64,000 nt of DNA, from positions 1-64,000 of the forward strand of contig JBGAOK010000003.1 of assembly GCA_044221805.1 (NCBI GenBank). Direction: 5' to 3'. The notes beneath the pieces are model-generated. The model had not been told where the DNA came from. It searched no databases and was given only the letters and a program-made list of their open reading frames with translations. Shown here in pieces: positions 63,011 to 64,000 of this stretch. The position numbers and the translations under genes were made by a program. Numbering within the stretch: the first letter of the stretch is position 1; every line of letters begins with the position of its first letter. The stretch comes from Meridianimarinicoccus sp044221805. GTDB taxonomy: Bacteria > Pseudomonadota > Alphaproteobacteria > Rhodobacterales > Rhodobacteraceae.

Positions 63011-63014
63011 GAAA

Positions 63015-64000
63015 CTACCTGTCGGCGGCGGTAAGGGCGGCCAGCCTGTCGATTCTCAGGACCATATCGAGGAGAAGGGCCTGAGCGTCAAGGTTCACCG
63101 CCAGCCCGCGGCGGACCCGTTCGGTTTCGGTCTGCTGTGCCTCGGCCCATCGCAGCGCCGCCGCCCGGGCGGGCAGGGCGGCGCCGCCCGCAGGGACGGC
63201 GACCCCGGCCCGGGCCCTGTCGGCCAGGGCCGCATCGATGAAGGACAGGAACAGGGCGCGGCGATCCTCGGCGCCGGGCTGGGCCAGCAGCTGCGCCAGC
63301 CCGATCGCCTGCATCCGGTCGACCCCGGGCATCGCGCCGATCAGCCGGTCCACCGCCCGGCGCAGCGCCAGCCCGTCCAGCGCGTGGATGCGCAGGGCGG
63401 CGCCCAGGCTGCCCCCCGCCAGCCCGGCCAGCGCGTCGCGGTCGGACGGGTCCAGGTCGGGCAGCAGGGCGGCCAGCGCCGCCGTCATCTCGGGCGCGGC
63501 CAGCGGCGCGCAGGTCAGCCGCCGGCAGCGCGACCGGATCGTCGGCAACAGCCGCGAGGGCAGGTGGCTGACCAGCAGGAACACCGCCCCGGCGGGCGGT
63601 TCCTCAAGCAGTTTCAGCAGCGCGTTGGCGGCATTGGGGTTCAGGTCGTCGGCACAGTCCACGATCACCACCCGGCGCCCGCCGTCGGGCAGGGACAGGG
63701 CGAAGAAGCCGCGGAGCGCGCGCACCTCGTCCACGGTGATGACCTGTCGGAACTTTCGCGCCTTGTCGTCCCAGCCGCGCCGCAACAGGAACAGGCCGGG
63801 GTCGCTCAGCGCGGTGATGCGGCGGTTGCGCGGGCTCGCGGGGTCGGAGTCCAGGGTGGCGGGGGGCACCGGCGCGTCGCCGAACAACCCGCCCCCGCCC
63901 GGCACCGGGAGGTCCAGCAGGAAGCGGGCGATCCGCCAGGCCAGGGTGGCCTTGCCGATCCCTGCCGGCCCGGTGATCAGCCAGGCATGGTGCAGCCTGC
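63015..64000 (-). CDS. holB: DNA polymerase III delta-prime subunit, 5' end outside window
   Basis: Clamp-loader subunit, partial. The visible frame reads on to the window edge without a stop. It contains a Walker A motif, GPAGIGKAT (around 63935-63985), after HHAWLIT, then VIVDCADDLNPNAANALLKLLEEPPAG (the sensor and Walker B equivalent) and LPTIRSRCRRL. These identify HolB rather than DnaX. The frame has an internal GTG near 63905 that is not the true start, as the ATP site lies upstream of it. It heads the operon holB-tatD-MBL-AEC. Confidence 0.92.
   Translation of the reverse strand, partial: RLHHAWLITGPAGIGKATLAWRIARFLLDLPVPGGGGLFGDAPVPPATLDSDPASPRNRRITALSDPGLFLLRRGWDDKARKFRQVITVDEVRALRGFFALSLPDGGRRVVIVDCADDLNPNAANALLKLLEEPPAGAVFLLVSHLPSRLLPTIRSRCRRLTCAPLAAPEMTAALAALLPDLDPSDRDALAGLAGGSLGAALRIHALDGLALRRAVDRLIGAMPGVDRMQAIGLAQLLAQPGAEDRRALFLSFIDAALADRARAGVAVPAGGAALPARAAALRWAEAQQTETERVRRGLAVNLDAQALLLDMVLRIDRLAALTAADR

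Overview
The window is high-GC alphaproteobacterial chromosome, most likely from the Rhodobacterales (Rhodobacter/Paracoccus/Rhodovulum-type organisms). The grounds are the divergent phaZ <- -> phaC-phaP-phaR polyhydroxyalkanoate locus, an LdtR-type MarR regulator, a DUF6477/DUF6456 pair, a VPLPA-CTERM protein, ThyX in the place of ThyA, SdhE, and a type-B PutA. No rRNA, tRNA, CRISPR array, insertion sequence or phage module was seen. Most of the window is ordinary core genome.

Layout. 0.2-2.5 kb: glycosyltransferase, FMN-binding split-barrel protein, cytochrome c. 2.5-9.6 kb: small secreted proteins and lipoproteins, a DNA-3-methyladenine glycosylase, a DUF3611/AI-2E-family membrane pair, a TauE/SafE exporter. 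9.6-16.5 kb: acyltransferase, parE, a putative outer-membrane protein, a MATE pump, aspartate aminotransferase. 16.7-20.4 kb: sdhE, ldtR-like regulator, gloA, thyX, a cold-shock protein, an ArsC/glutaredoxin-like protein. 20.4-22.2 kb: a compositionally odd segment carrying a protein made of seven 38-residue repeats, running tail-to-tail into thrS. 24.4-28.3 kb: CBS protein, ArsR-SRPBCC regulator, two alpha/beta hydrolases and a methyltransferase. 28.2-32.7 kb: the PHA locus. 32.9-42.3 kb: a sugar-aminotransferase-like gene, then a long minus-strand operon for uptake and gamma-glutamylation of an amine or amino acid (ABC transporter, two glutamine-synthetase-like ligases, a glutamine amidotransferase, a PuuB-like oxidase). 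42.4-51.2 kb: TerB, VPLPA-CTERM/DNRLRE protein, GYD protein, guaA, DUF6477/DUF6456, sufE and small membrane proteins. 51.9-59 kb: deoC with a broken two-domain aldehyde dehydrogenase, and putA. 59-64 kb: nitrilase-family enzyme, then holB-tatD-MBL hydrolase-AEC transporter, with holB running off the right edge.

The main unusual observations are these. (1) The intracellular PHA depolymerase gene phaZ has lost its 3' end. At the point where family members continue into the catalytic-His segment, the sequence becomes an exact 60-bp copy of part of the neighbouring methyltransferase gene. (2) The deoC-linked aldehyde dehydrogenase is split by a one-base frameshift and two in-frame stops. (3) The seven-repeat protein looks acquired and has no assigned function. 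(4) Two CTGC-N3-GCAG sites, matching the reported PhaR operator, lie before phaP and before phaR. (5) An exact ACGTGA-N8-TCACGT palindrome lies between the ArsR-SRPBCC gene and the hydrolase operon. I found no convincing wholly new multi-gene system; the closest candidates are the repeat protein and the uncharacterised membrane proteins.
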